Shown here in pieces: positions 11,135-22,990 of a stretch of DNA of 64,000 bases. The position numbers and the translations under genes are program-made. Origin of the DNA: Diospyros lotus (Eukaryota; Streptophyta; Magnoliopsida; Ericales; Ebenaceae); contig NC_068346.1 in NCBI RefSeq assembly GCF_014633365.1, positions 20,047,030 through 20,111,029 of the forward strand. The letters are read 5' to 3'. How positions within the stretch are numbered: the first letter of the stretch is position 1; the number at the start of each line of letters is the position of its first letter. The notes beneath the pieces were generated by a model, which saw nothing but the letters and a program-made list of their open reading frames with translations, had not been told where the DNA came from and did no database searches.

Positions 11135-11805
11135 TGTAACGACCCGCTCCCACTTACGGGCACTACCAGTAAATAATCGACCGGATTACTCACCCGACGA
11201 ACCACAACTAAAGAGTTGGACTATGTTTCAACAGGAAACGCCCTAGGTGGGAACCAGGCTTTGTCCTTCCCTTCGCTTCACTCAAGAATCGGTCTCAACT
11301 CAAACAAGAAAAACTCAGCGGACCGAGACTCGAAACCCGAGTAAGCTTCACCTCTCTTCAGCTCGCCCCATAGCAAGCCAGAGGTGACCCAGGCACAAAG
11401 CTAGCATAACAAACATTTCACTGAGTATTAGGGATTTATGAGAACATACCTCGCTGGTCTTTACTCGGTCCGAACTTGGCTTTAATAACTCAAGCCACAC
11501 ATAAATCCCCAATACTCAGCGAAATGTTTGTTATGCTAGCTTTATGCCTGGGTTACCTCTGGCTTGCTATGGGGCGAGCTGAAGAAAGGTGAAGCTCACT
11601 CGGGTTTCGGGTCTCGGTCCGCTGAATTTTTCTTATTTGAGTTGAGATCGATTCCTGAGTGGAGCGAAGGGAAGGACGAAGCCTGGTTCCCACCTAGGGC
11701 GTTTCTTGTTGAAACATAGTCCAACCCTTCAGTTGTGGTTCATCGAGTGAGGAATCCGATCGATTATTTACCGGTGGTGCCCGTAAGTGGGAGCGGGTCG
11801 TTACA
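11135..11805. repeat. Long palindrome made of inverted LTR ends
   Basis: The left arm (11135 to about 11435) starts TGTAACGACCCGCTCC. The right arm (about 11500-11805) is its inverted copy, ending GGAGCGGGTCGTTACA. Arms are about 300 bp with scattered substitutions, separated by a spacer of about 70 bp. The same sequence recurs in direct orientation at 9130-9530. Confidence 0.88.
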
Positions 11806-12624
11806 ATAAATCTCCACCATCCATCTCATCTCCCTTTATAAATATCTCCATCCATTTGGAAATCCATGCCAACTTTCAAGAATCAACCATGACCTTTGGA
11901 TCAAATCCTATTCCAAGACTAATTCTCAACCATTGGATTTCTTGAATTTCTCATTTCTTTCTCATTTATTTAAATGGGACTATTTTCATATCCATCACAT
12001 TGAAAGACATAATTCATTTATTTTCCATTTAAAGAATTCTCATATTTTCACACATTAAATGGGAGACTAATTTCCATTTTCTTTTGATTTTCTTTATTTC
12101 TCCCATAATCATTCCATCCATAAATGCTAGAATGACTAATTCCCATTTCTTTTGGATTTAATTAAATAATTCCTTTTCTCTTGGACAAGAGCTTGCCAAG
12201 TGTCACCCTTAGACACCACCCTTGGCTTCTAAGCTTTAATTCAAGCCATCCATGTGGCTCCACCACATTTAATCTCCAATTTAGGGAAAAATAAATTACT
12301 TCTCATAAATAAAGGAAATATAATTAATTTCCCTTTTTGATAATTTAATTTCCTTATGGAATTATACTCTAAATTACCAAAATGCCCTCAGAAATTAACA
12401 ATTCCATCAATTCCATTCAATTGCACAAATGAGAATATCTCCCAATAAGGGAATAATTTTCAAATTTTCCAATTAGCCTTCATTGGGTCCTACTACCCAA
12501 TTTACCAAAATGCCCCTCCCCGAGGGCACCTTTATACCCATAGATTCACTTATCACAAGGGCACTTTTTGGAAGTTTCTTTCAACCTTCCATATTTTCTA
12601 ACACCAATAACACCGGGTGTTATA

Positions 12625-13751
12625 GTCATCTCATAAGAAGATCGGTATGCTTTGACATCGTTTCGATGGGCCTAGACAAAGGCTGCACATGGGCGATCGT
12701 TGGACATATCGTGAGGCTTATGGAGATGGGTGCATAACGAAGATGAGACTCGTCTATCCCTCGATAGAGGATGACGTATCTATGGCGCATTCGATGGATA
12801 TTCACTTTAAATCAATGGCCATGGTGAAAGAGATCAATAAGGAGTTATTGATTCACTTTCTATTAAGTGAAGATATCCGGATGACCGAAGAAAACTCATG
12901 TGATCGTAATCAAGCAACACATCGCCAGACTTGAAATCATATAAGATACATTGACGAGATAATCAAATTACAAGGTAACCATGCTCGTAAAAGGTTATTT
13001 GCGGATTATGAATCCTTCTAAATAATTGGGTAGGCATGACGCCTTGCTAGAGGCCAATCTTATCTTATGTGTTCGTACCGACATATTACCAACATATTTG
13101 GAAGCCTAATGAGTCATACGCAATAGGTACGGTCCCTGGCTTAAACCAGGAGAGCAGGTGTATAGTTAAGTGGGACACTTCAGCAAGAAGTTGTGCCGTC
13201 ATAGGTTCTAACGAAAAAAGAACAAATACACATAATGATGTCGATATGACGAGGGGTCATCATAAAGGAAAGAGTTTCCTGAAATGACAAATGATTAAAT
13301 TAGAAAAGAGTTTCTAATTTAATAATTTGGGCTAAAATAACATTTAGCCTAAATAAAGTATTTGGGCCAAATATTAAATCAAATTAATATTTGGGCTAAA
13401 TTAGATTTGAGCTAAATATTATATTTGGGCTTAAATTAGATTTAGGCCAAATATTTTATTTAAACTTATAATTGGATTTGGGCTATTAAATTAAACTTCT
13501 AGTTGGACTAGAATAAATCCATTTAATTAAGTTCCTAGTTAAACTAGGATAAATGAGTTGGTCCAATCCATTAGGGTTTAAGAAACCCTAGGAGGCTTCT
13601 CTATAAATACCCCTTTAAGGGTTGCCCAAATTAAGCCTTTATTTTTATGATTTTCAAGAGTTGAAAAATTATTCTTTTTCCATCCATACACAAGCCACAA
13701 AAAGAGAAGGAGCTAGTACTCCCACTCCGCTCTCCTCGCCAACAGACTCGT
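12625..13751 (+). mobile_element. Probable copia-type LTR sequence, left part
   Basis: No credible protein. It has an A/T-rich run of 'ttgggctaaat' variants (13325-13480), then 'ccctaggaggcttc' and a TATA box (TATAAAT, about 13602) with a leader, as in copia-like LTRs of this window. With the B LTR removed, it continues directly into 17989. I could not fix the LTR termini. Confidence 0.35.
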
Positions 13752-13985
13752 TGTAACGCCCCACCTCTCCAAATACACAATAACTTGAAATATAAGAAGA
13801 CATGACCTGTAGGCATTATGGAAACCCTTACCAACAGAAGCATTTGTATCGAACCTGAAAGCTTAACCAAAGCTAGATAAAGGGATTTCCACTAGATTTC
13901 CTTTACAAGTACAAGAAATGCATACGACCTTCAATACTCCAAAAAACACAACACTTGACTGCAGGTACAATTGTAGGACACCCAC

Positions 13986-16395
13986 TGTAATACCCAGGAA
14001 TGATTTGAGGTCATAAATAGTATTTGATAAATGGTACAAGTGGAATTATCAAAAGAATAAGGCTTTAGGACACACTATTGCAGTCTTAAAAGACCGAAGT
14101 GGCTCGAGGGAGTACCCCAGACCTTAGATAGCCAAGGAAAATGGTATAATATCGACAAGTGATTCGAATTATGATTTTTAGTGATTAAATAAATTGGATC
14201 AGGAACAGTTTTCGGTACAGCTATTGACCGGGCTGAGGAAAACCGAATCGACGTAGGAGACATCCGAAAAGTCAACGGAGCATGTTGGGGACTAGTATTT
14301 AATGTGTAGAACAACCCTTAAGCGATTTCGGGTTGAATCAAATGGATTTAAGGTCAATTTGACCAATCGGGCCTAAGTGCAATTTTCTAATTTTACCCGA
14401 GGGAGGTCAAAACGGTAATCTTTCAGGAATCTTGAGGGTCAAATGAGATGTACTAAACTTGTGGGACTTAGAGGTATATTTGGATTTATTAGGGGTGCTT
14501 TGGAAGGGGGCAGAAATGTCATTTGGAAAGTCAAGGGGGTGAAAGTGCAAATTATCAAACTTGCATAGTGTGAACACAGCAACCAGATTTCGGCCGTCGC
14601 AAATCTTTGCACGTGGAGGCCGATCTCGGCAAAGGGATGGCCAAGGGAGACCTGGGGGAGGTGGTAGCCGGCGCGAGGATGCTTGGTGACCAAGCTATGG
14701 CCGGTGATTGGCCAGATTTCGACCGGTTTTTGGGTATAAAAGGGGCCAAGGGTTTCGGATTTTGGAGCTCAAAATCGATCGTGTTTTTGGATGTTTTTGA
14801 GAGAGTGATTAAGGGGCTTTTGATCCTTGAATCGAGGAGAAGAGATTGGGAGTAATTTGAAGCATTTTGGTGTGAGTTTGAGGGTTGTTCGAGTTCGGCC
14901 GAGAATCGGAGGCGGTCCGCCACCGCCGACCTGCAACTGGCCGTTTGGGCCATTTTTCGGCGAGCTTTCAGCCTAAAAATGATGCCGTTGGGATCGACTC
15001 ACTGAGGGCTTGAATGGGGTGTGCTTAGATCGGTCATCGGAGGGGTCGTCGCCGGCGGGTCTTGAGGAAGAAGACGACGCGCGTGGCTGCACGCGCCAGC
15101 CTCCACGCGCAGGGCGCGTGAGAGCGCGTGCGAAGGGCTATTTTGGTAATTTTAATTCCAATATTTTTATTTAATTATTCTAGGAATTATTGTGTTGAAA
15201 TATTTCAAAAAATAGTTGAAGAAATAATTATTTTGGAATTAACGAGGAGAAAGTTGGGAGAAAATAGAGGAAATTATGGAAAAATTGAGGAAAATAGATT
15301 TTAATGCTTCCTTAATTAAATATGATGTTTAGGAAGTATCTTGGCTTGAGGTTGAGCACAAGTTCAAGTATTTGGGGCTTGGCACGCAAATCGAGGCCGT
15401 GCACAAGGATCGAGGCAATCCAAATTCGTTCAAGGTGAGTGGTTTGATTCCAACTTTTTCCTTGTCTTGGAAGTGTTTTTAGGTGCCTGTGGTGAGTTCT
15501 AGTGAGCGGTTATACCCTCCTAGACATAGATTGTTTTACAAGGCTTTTGCTTATGATCATTGTGTCGATATTTGCTACATTGCATTAACTGTTTTATTTT
15601 AAAATGTTGGTGCATGGCGTGTAATTTTCATATCATTTAAATTGCATCGTTGGGTCCGTATGGGGCGGGATGGGGTCTACTTGAGATTGGGACAATATTA
15701 ATCCAGGTGAACGGGTGTCACACTGGGGCACTCGAGGGAATAATGTTAAACCAGGTGAACGGGTGTCACGACGGTGCACTCGAGGGATTAACGTTGGACC
15801 AGGTGAACGTGTGTCACAGTGGGACATTCGAGGGATTAAGTATGTCAAGGTGATATCTCGAGTTAGACGTGTCTTGCATGTTGTCGTATAGTATGTCATG
15901 TTCGTATGTCTTTCATGCATTGTATAACTGTTTCATACCTTCACTTAGATGTTTATCATCTAATCTGGGTTATGCCCCTGGAACGTTTAATGTTCCAGCC
16001 AGGGACTGCTGCGAAGGCAAGGATGTGGCCGGTTGAGGGCCAATGGTGCTTAGTTTGTTAGTCGTTATAACGTTTGGAGGCTTTAGTATGTATTTCAGGT
16101 TGTAAATGAACAGTTGTATAATAGCGATTTTATCATTTGATCTGTATTAAGTATTTTGCTATGGAAATACAATGGTGTTTTGGTATTAGTGTATCCGCTG
16201 CGTTGTATTAAGACTCGTTTAGTTTAAGATTATTGATCTTGATAGTTAAACGGGCAAGACTGGGGTTCGCGGGGTTTTGTTTCTGCATGTGAAGATTGTT
16301 CTTAAAATACCGCGCGTGTGTAACTTAAAGAGAAAAAAAAAAGAAATCCCGGGAATACCCTTATAGTGACACGCCTGGCGAGACGGGGTGTTACA
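13986..16395 (+). mobile_element. Solo LTR of family G type with TSD CCCAC
   Basis: It begins TGTAATACCC (13986) and ends GGGTGTTACA (16395), 2410 bp, with CCCAC at 13981-13985 and 16396-16400. Shared with the LTRs of full-length element G are 'gttgggtccgtatg', 'gggattaagtatgtc', the hairpin pair at about 15945-15992 and the GC-rich 'cgcgtg' segment (about 15085-15130). It differs in having three copies of a 48-bp unit (15703-15842) where G has one. No internal sequence remains. The small frames within it are by-products of composition. Confidence 0.92.
15703..15842 (+). repeat. Three-copy 48-bp tandem repeat in the G-type solo LTR
   Basis: Units begin at 15703, 15751 and 15799 with 'ccaggtgaac', then 'gtgtcac', a variable triplet and 'actcgaggga'. 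The corresponding site of element G (about 54690, 62605) holds a single unit. Confidence 0.9.
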
Positions 16396-17988
16396 CCCAC
16401 ACACACCTCTTACAACTTTGAGTATCCTAGCTGCTATTAACAATACATCACTGTTGTACAATTACACGAGTACATAATAAGTAAAAACCTAAAGCTAGCG
16501 AAGCTTCACCTCCTTGCCCATGCTTTGAACTGGAACCTGAAACACCTGACACTTCTGGTATACCTGAAACATACCCAAGTTAGATATTACATCTATGTGA
16601 GTGAATCAGAAAAGGAAAGGTATGTGCGTGCAAATGCAATAATGCTATTATGAAATCCACCCCTATGGTAGCAATGCCAGGGTGTTGCAATCACCCCCGC
16701 GACCATCATAGTCACTCATGGCTCATTGTAAGAGCATGAGATCTTTCATGATGTCCCAACAACTAGCCACAATCACCAACACGAACATGATATATGACAA
16801 AGCAGAAAGAGTATGCATAAACAAGGGAAAGTATGACATGTAAGCCGCAAAGGCATGATATGCAAGTCAACACCCTCACCCAATGAAGCCAAAATGACTG
16901 GGATGTAGCAAAAGTATGCAAGAAACACTCACCTTGCTGGTTTGGGCTTGTTGGAGTACTGTTTACAATGTTCGGGAATGATTTTCTGCAAATATCACAA
17001 GATTTTGTAAACCAAACTTAACATATTTTTATATAGGGTTGTAGGTAATTAAAATATGGTCAACTCTGCAAATTTTCAAGTCAAGAGGAGGTCCCACACA
17101 CCCCTACCCGTCGCCGGAAGGTGGTTGATGTGCCCACACAGGCAGCCCCTTATCGGCGCACGTGCCTCTCTTAAAAATCACACAACTCCACCTCTTCTTG
17201 GTTTTTCGGCCATAATTTCCTCGTTTTAGCTTCGATTCGAATGTCGTTTGAACCTATGGACTCCCATTTCATCTCTCTACAAGATTGTAAAATAAAATGA
17301 ACTTACCTCTAGGTTTCGATGGCGTTTGGCATGCTTTACGGTAGAGACACAAACTTTTCGACAAGCCTCATTTCCTCCCCAATTTTCTCCCCCGATTTTG
17401 GCAGAACCTTCCCTCTATTTTTGTAGCATTTCCTCTCTCCAAAATCTCTTTCTTTCCCCTCTTGAAGAATGTCCAAATGAAGGCTACAAACTCTTTATAT
17501 TTATAGAGTTTTCCGACGAATCAAAATCTACCACGTGTCGCGAAGTGATAAGGTTTCATCATTGCCACCCATGTGCTTCCAACCAAAAAATTCCACATGT
17601 CCCAACTTGGAGGCTAAGAAACTTGGAAGCTAAGCAAAACAAAGATATTTTGATGAGATATTTTAAGGTTTCAAGAAACAATGCTTTAACCCAAACTTTC
17701 TAAGTAACTACACATAGACCCCTTGCATCTTGGTCCCCGGGCCATTTTAATTGCTCTTTTCGGTCCCGAAAAAATGGACTTATTACGCCAATACCCCAAG
17801 GTTTTGGGTAAATTACACTTTTACCCAAACTTTAATATTTACGATTTTACCCCTAGTTCAGAAACTGAACCTTTGACTCAAGGCTTCTATAATCCCTTGA
17901 AAGGACCTATTTCCTCAAGTATTAGAACCTAATAATCTCAATTATTACCTCATATTTGAGTTTGAAAATCTGAGGGTATTACACTCGT

Positions 17989-19510
17989 GCCGCCTATCAC
18001 GAGTTAGAGGCCGGACGCTTAGACAGCTCGAATTCGCAAATGACTTAAGAATCTAAAGGTTAGATTTATTTTATTATGTATGTGATTGTTTGATTTCGAC
18101 GTTGATCAAATCCCCTGGATCGGGGTAAGGTTTAAAATTGCTGAACTATGTTGCTTGCCCCGTAGCGATCTTACTTTACTTACAGCTAGCATATGGGCTA
18201 CTACATTTAATTAATATGAGATACTAATGGTAAAGGATGGTCAGTCACATGCCATAATTCATGAGATGAATATAGTAGACATGTGAGTGGATGTTAGTTG
18301 AACATCTGTTAAATGTGATGCTAGTAACAGATCACATGGCTGAGAGGATTAATGATCTGTTACTGGCTTCAATTGTATTATTGGTCCTTAGATCAAAGGC
18401 AACATAGTTGTCTTATATGTTGGTGTCAGAGATTTGTCGTTGCACATAACCGCCCGTATATCACGGTGGGAATGTGCACTGTGTGGTTTCTATACAGTAA
18501 CGTATGGAGGCAGGTGATTAGCTACTGGGATTCATTGACCTCTAGCGTGAGGTAAAAATCCTATGAGATTACTAATCGTTTGTGATTGTTTAAACCCCTC
18601 GCCACTGTGCACATGATTGGGTAGGAGTTTCCAATGTTAGAAGAAGTTTCGAAGTGTCATCTCAATCACACCATACTAGATCTTTGCATAGCTATCGAGT
18701 TCTGTGAGTTTGATCAGTCCATGGCTCTCACTTGATTGGGATGATAGTCAACGAAGGGATTATAGTACATGGGAATCAAAAGTCCTAATGGGCTCACTTG
18801 AAGTATGACTTTATTACAGATAGGATCTTCCTGACATAATGCTAGTTGTCACTCGGGACCTTTTGGGGTACATCAAGGAGATAGAGAGATCATTTTATTG
18901 ATCAAAGTGTTTGATCAGCATTAAAGTATTTGATGTATCTCGATTGCTACTTAGTGGTGAACTTAGAAGGTTACACACATATCCAAGTATAGTGGTGGAT
19001 TAGTGATGTAATGTTGTAACTAATTAATTATTGATCGTCATTAAAAGTTAATAATGACACCATTAAGAGCTAATGAAATGGGATTAATTAATGGGAGGAA
19101 TTGTTAAGAGTTAATAGGCTTTCCCTTAAGAGTTAACGGGGGCCTCGATTTCATTACGAGATAATGAAAGGGATATTAAGAGTTAATAACAGACCTAAAT
19201 GCAATTTGTAAAAAGTTGAGACAAGGGAATATAAGTAGTTGATTGACCTTGGAAGCGGTTGATCTACTTAGAATCGATTGATGGGTCCTTACTGATTTGG
19301 TATAAACTAGTCGACCGTTATAGTGAGGGTCAAGTTCGAGAACGTACTCTTGTTATTTTCTGTAACGGAATGGAGCAATTGCGTGTTAGAGAAGGACGAA
19401 GGGAAGGACGACATGCAAAAGGTATGCCTCTCCTTCTCTCTCCCTTGTCCCCTCTCTCTTTCCTAGTTGGTTTGTCGGATTTGGAGGATTATGAGGGCTA
19501 GGGTTTGGTA
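17989..19510 (+). mobile_element. Probable copia-type LTR sequence, right part
   Basis: Continuation of 12625-13751 after the B insertion. No protein can be supported. Style and motifs (for example 'ccttagatcaaaggcaacatagttgtctta', seen in pieces) resemble the copia-type solo LTR at 20711-22123 ('ccttagacttgagacatcatgg'). From 19060 on it has several 'aagagttaat' repeats. Its end is obscured by LTR K at 19516. Confidence 0.35.
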
Positions 19511-20050
19511 TCTAATGTAATACCCCATATTTTCATAAGGTTGCCACATAATTTAAGTGAGTTTAAAACAATGAAAAATTGGCTTGTAAGGGTAACAAGT
19601 GACCAAATTAGCTGCAGGGAGTGCCCTGCAGCATAGATACCTAAGGAAAAAGGTATGTCATTGAAAAGTGTCTTAAGGCAAGATTTTTAACACCGAAAGA
19701 AATCAAATCAGAGATGATTTTTGGTACAACTGTGAGTCAGCTTGAAAGACCGAATAATGGTAAAGGGTTTCTGGGAAATCAACAAAACCCTGAGAAGGCT
19801 CTAATTTGGTGAATAAAACAACCCTTAAGTGGTTTCAGGATGAAACAAAAGGGTTTGCGATCAAAACATGCATTCGGCCTTAAGTGTAAATATAATTCTA
19901 GTTTAAAAGGGGTTGAAAATGATATTTTTTTCAAATTTGTTGGGCCAATTGAGAAACATGGGACTTAGGTGTTCATGTGGTAAAATACCAAAGCTTGAGG
20001 ACTTGAAATAAGGGCCAAAATTGCATTTGGAAGAACCTTGGGGTATTAGT

Positions 20051-20160
20051 TTTGGATTTCAAAATTCATTACATTCTACTTTTGGATTTTAAAATTCATC
20101 CCATTCAAGATTTGGATTTCAAAATTAATTCTATTCTAGCTTTGGATTTCAAAACCCTTT
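20051..20160 (+). repeat. Exact-period 30-bp repeat, about 3.7 copies
   Basis: Copies of 'tttggatttcaaaattcat' plus an 11-bp tail start at 20051, 20081, 20111 and 20141. Element C1 inserted next to the last, incomplete copy. Confidence 0.85.
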
Positions 20161-20350
20161 CTGATATGCCTTGCAAACTTGGAGAGAGGAAAAGCTACAA
20201 AAGAGTCACGAGACTTGAAATGATGATGAGAGTCATGAGATCTAAAAGAGTCGTGAAACATGGACATGAAGCCCAAAGGGCAAACGGGTTGCAAGAGATC
20301 AAGGAAACAAGTCGAAGGAGTAAGAGGTCGAGTCGAGACCGAGTAGGGAA

Positions 20351-20584
20351 CACCCACTCGGTCATAAAATCTAGTGGGTGTGGCTTCAGTGCTACTTTGG
20401 GGTTTTGGGCATAACTCTCTCATTCGAGCTCCGATTGAGGTGATTTAAAATCTTGTGGGAATCCAAGAAAAAGATTTACAACTTTCATGTTTTGAGTTTT
20501 GAGAGATACTAGCTTAATAAAGGCTGAAATCGGACTTGAAGTTGAGGCAGGAACACCCACTAGGTCATAAAATCAAGTGGGTGT
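20351..20584 (+). repeat. Two U3 hairpins of LTR C1
   Basis: CACCCACT/AGTGGGTG (20351-20380) and ACACCCACT/AGTGGGTGT (20553-20584). Each is followed by a near-identical segment ('gtggcttcag...actctctcat...gattgaggtgatt'), so the hairpin belongs to a repeat of about 200 bp. Confidence 0.8.
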
Positions 20585-20710
20585 GGCTTCAGCACTACTT
20601 GGTTTTTTCATCATAACTCTCTCATCTATGCTCTGATTGAGGTGATTCACAATTCTATGAAAATCCAAGAGAAATATATACAACTTTCATGTTTTGAGAT
20701 GTGACAGATA

Positions 20711-22123
20711 TGTTAGAGTTATGCCCCATAAGCCAATCATGTTTTACGTAATTAATCATACTTTACATTGGGATTCTTAATCTTCAATCAATTATTACAG
20801 CAAGGCATTATGTTTTTTATTTATCATTGATGGTTACCGCCATTATTTGTTGCAATCCATACTTGACAAAGTCCATAGATCAAATAGGCTCATGGAATAT
20901 GGTCGTGCATAGAGATGACAATCATGAAACATATTCCTTACAAGCCTTGATCTTAAATGTTCCTAGTCATAGAGTTATTAGGATTGGACACTAATAACTC
21001 AGAGCAAATATGATGCATGCTCAATCAAGAGAATATCTTGTTTCATGGACACTGGTGTGTGGACACTAGTGCATATATGTGGGTTTTTATTATAAGAATA
21101 AGTACACTAAACTGACCCGCTATAGAATTCCTAATGGTTATTGTTTAATGTCGAATTGGAATTTCTATGTTTCAATACTGCGGATTGATCCTTAGACTTG
21201 AGACATCATGGTAGTCTTATATTTGACTGGTTATGCTTTGGTATTTTTTTGGATTCTAATGGAGTCATCGACAAACTATCACTGGGCGTGGCCTTATCAC
21301 ATATGAAGGCTTGTGAATGTCGAAATAGGATTCATCACTTATCGTTAAGATGAAAGGATGTCCTATGTATTCCGATGATTTCATGAATGAGGAAATCCTT
21401 AGCCAAGGTGAGGTGGAAATCAAAAGCTGTTTTGATTTTACCTATCAAGTCATAAATCTGGAATAGATACATAGTTATTGAATGATTAGGGTTTCGTCAT
21501 AAAATCATACCCTAAATTCAATCGGGACATAGATTGATGAAAGGATTTTACAGCACGGTAATTGCAATTGAAAAGGTTCATGTTTTTTCATCATTGGCTA
21601 GGTATTCATGGCATGTTGCTAAACGTTAACCATGATATGTAAGGTTTTAGAATTAATTTGATTAATTCTAAAACTATTAATTAAAGAGTTTAATTAAGAA
21701 GCCCATAAGTTTAATTAAAGAGTTTAATTAATCTTATAAGTTGGCCCTTGAGATAGCCCAATAGAATTGGCCCTACATCTAGTCTAATGGTGGACCTAAG
21801 GGGTCACACACTTAGATCAAGCCCATTACACAATTAAAAAAAAGGAGAGAGTCAACCCAATGTGATTAAGAGTCGGGCCTAAAGTGTTTAGGGTTTTTTC
21901 CATGGCATGTTAAGGGTTTTTAACTCTATTTATATGTCGCTTAAGAAGTAGGAAAATAACAAGAAAATTTGAATTCTCTCAAAAGCGCCTAGGGTTGCTA
22001 GCACTTCTCGAGCCATTCGTGGAAGGGTCGATCGTGTGGATCGACTTGGAGGAGATCGTGCTTGCGACTCTACGGATTGAAATCAGGCAGAATCGAAGCC
22101 TACATGATCGAGGGTTTCTAACA
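20711..22123 (+). mobile_element. Copia-type solo LTR with TSD AGATA
   Basis: It begins TGTTAGAG (20711) and ends TTTCTAACA (22123), 1413 bp, with AGATA at 20706-20710 and 22124-22128. The TGTTAGA...TCTAACA inverted termini are typical of copia LTRs. A TATA-like 'ctatttatatg' lies at about 21925. No internal sequence is left. Confidence 0.92.
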
Positions 22124-22225
22124 AGATACTAGCTGCATCAAGTCAGAAATAAGGTTTTAAGTTGATACACCTACATTGTTAACGTTAAGGCATGGGAACT
22201 GCTCAAGACCTAGCAAGTGAAGACT

Positions 22226-22330
22226 CACTCGGTTATGTGACCGAGTGGGTAGGGGTTTCATCCCTCTCTCTCTCTCTTTTAGCCTCCAAATTCATGCAAA
22301 AACTAAGTCACTAGGTCAAATGACCAAGTG
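22226..22330 (+). repeat. Two further U3 hairpins of LTR C1
   Basis: CACTCGGT/ACCGAGTG (22226-22247) and CACTAGGTCA/TGACCAAGTG (22309-22330, one internal mismatch). They flank a CT microsatellite (22264-22278). Confidence 0.8.
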
Positions 22331-22463
22331 GGTGTCACTCACCCACGTCTCTACCCTTAGATACACCATCACGGTCGCGAAACTCTCGGATGGGCCATGA
22401 GACCCATGAGATGGGCCGCGAGACTCTCAGTGTGGCCACCACGTGTCCCTTCTCTCCCTCCTC

Positions 22464-22470
22464 TATAAAT
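22464..22470 (+). promoter_or_regulatory. TATA box of LTR C1
   Basis: 'cctctataaatagaagg' has the same form as 'ccgctataaataggag' at 30190-30205 in C2, and lies about 25 bp upstream of the donor-like site. Confidence 0.7.
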
Positions 22471-22494
22471 AGAAGGCCACACCTTCGACCCCAG

Positions 22495-22616
22495 GTACGC
22501 TCTCTCTGGCACTTAGAATACCTTATCCCGCTCTTGCTCTTAAGAACTGATTTAAGCATCGGAGGGTTTGCGCGGAGACACCCACCCCCACCCCTAACCG
22601 TGCACTCGTCTTGCAG
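22495..22616 (+). other. Intron-like segment in the LTR C1 leader
   Basis: CCAG|GTACGC at 22494/22495, a CTAAC branch-like motif at about 22594, and TCTTGCAG ending at 22616 give a 122-base candidate intron just downstream of the TATA box. C2 has the same arrangement (30225-30343, 119 bases). Confidence 0.5.
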
Positions 22617-22617
22617 G

Positions 22618-22990
22618 TCTCTCAGTCACCAAGACTCTCAAGACACATTAGTGACGAGACTCTTAGCATACATTGGTGATGAGACTCTTAGCACATGTTG
22701 GTGACGAGACTCTCAGCGTACATTGGTAATGAGACTCTCAACGTACGTTGGTGACGAGACTCACAAGACCCTCAAGACTCTCAAAACACTCACAAGGCCT
22801 TCAATCCTAAAGACTCTTGGGATACTTTGGTGACGAGACTCTCGGGACACTTTGGTAACGAGACTCTCGAGACACTTTGGTAACGAGACTCTCGAGACAC
22901 TTTGTTAACGAGACTCTTGAGAAACTTTGGTGACGAGACTCTTAAGACTCTCTGGACCCTCAAAACTCTCAAGGCTCTCAATACCATCAA
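22618..22990 (+). repeat. Leader minisatellite of LTR C1 (about 29-30 bp unit)
   Basis: About ten degenerate copies of 'ggtgacgagactctc' plus 'gNgacactttg'. Related units recur in the inverted arms at 24100-24330. Small reading frames on either strand here (for example 22790-23221 minus beyond its gag part) are repeat-derived. Confidence 0.8.

Larger units (their letters stand above)
9130..11805 (-). mobile_element. Rearranged non-autonomous LTR element E with inverted ends, TSD ATAAA
   Basis: Flanked by ATAAA at 9125-9129 and 11806-11810. Reading the minus strand there is a palindromic LTR end (11805-11135), then a PBS (11134-11121), a non-coding leader homologous to element F (52261-52919), then an LTR 3' portion ending at 9130. 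Both outer ends are therefore the same sequence, TGTAAYGACCCGCTCC, in inverted orientation; a normal element would have direct LTRs. The internal leader shares with F 'gtccNaggatcctagg', 'tgtggggacacgaagc' and 'ggggatgtgcctaggg'. No gag or pol motif is visible. Confidence 0.8.
8439..12624 (-). mobile_element. LTR of family H, - strand, split by element E
   Basis: Pieces 8439-9124 and 11811-12624 match the + strand LTR at 46657 onward in reverse complement, for example 'gccacatggatggctt', 'gcccttNtgNtaagtga' and 'ggcattttggtaa'. The LTR start lies at 12624 on the minus strand (TATAACACCCGG, with A for G at the second base). The left part is cut by the B LTR end at 8438. It is interrupted by element E with TSD ATAAA. 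The short Lys/Arg- or Phe-rich frames around 8705-9091 are compositional and not genes. Confidence 0.65.
13752..17983 (-). mobile_element. Solo LTR of family B, - strand, TSD CTCGT, split by a nested solo LTR
   Basis: Flanked by CTCGT at 13747-13751 and 17984-17988. On the minus strand it starts TGTAATACCC at 17983 and ends GGGCGTTACA at 13752. Without the nested 2415 bp it is about 1.8 kb. It carries a TATA-like 'ctataaatataaag' (minus strand, near 17510), donor-like 'agGTAAGT' (near 17310) and 'agGTGAGT' (near 16935), and a TAGAT/ATCTA hairpin (16581-16595). The frame at 17326-17703 is leader sequence, not a gene. The copy preserves the empty site for the family-I insertion at 5424. Confidence 0.9.

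Noticed and set aside
9130..11805. DNA transposon with long terminal inverted repeats
   Set aside because: The inverted ends suggest it, but the PBS beside an LTR end, the 5-bp TSD and homology to element F show that it is an LTR element.
15633..15920. Minus-strand frame with a repeated TRSPGLTLFPRV-like motif
   Set aside because: It arises from the three 48-bp units of the solo LTR and has no independent support.
17326..17703. A 125-codon frame on the + strand
   Set aside because: It is antisense to the leader of the family-B LTR; the homologous stretches in other copies have no such frame.
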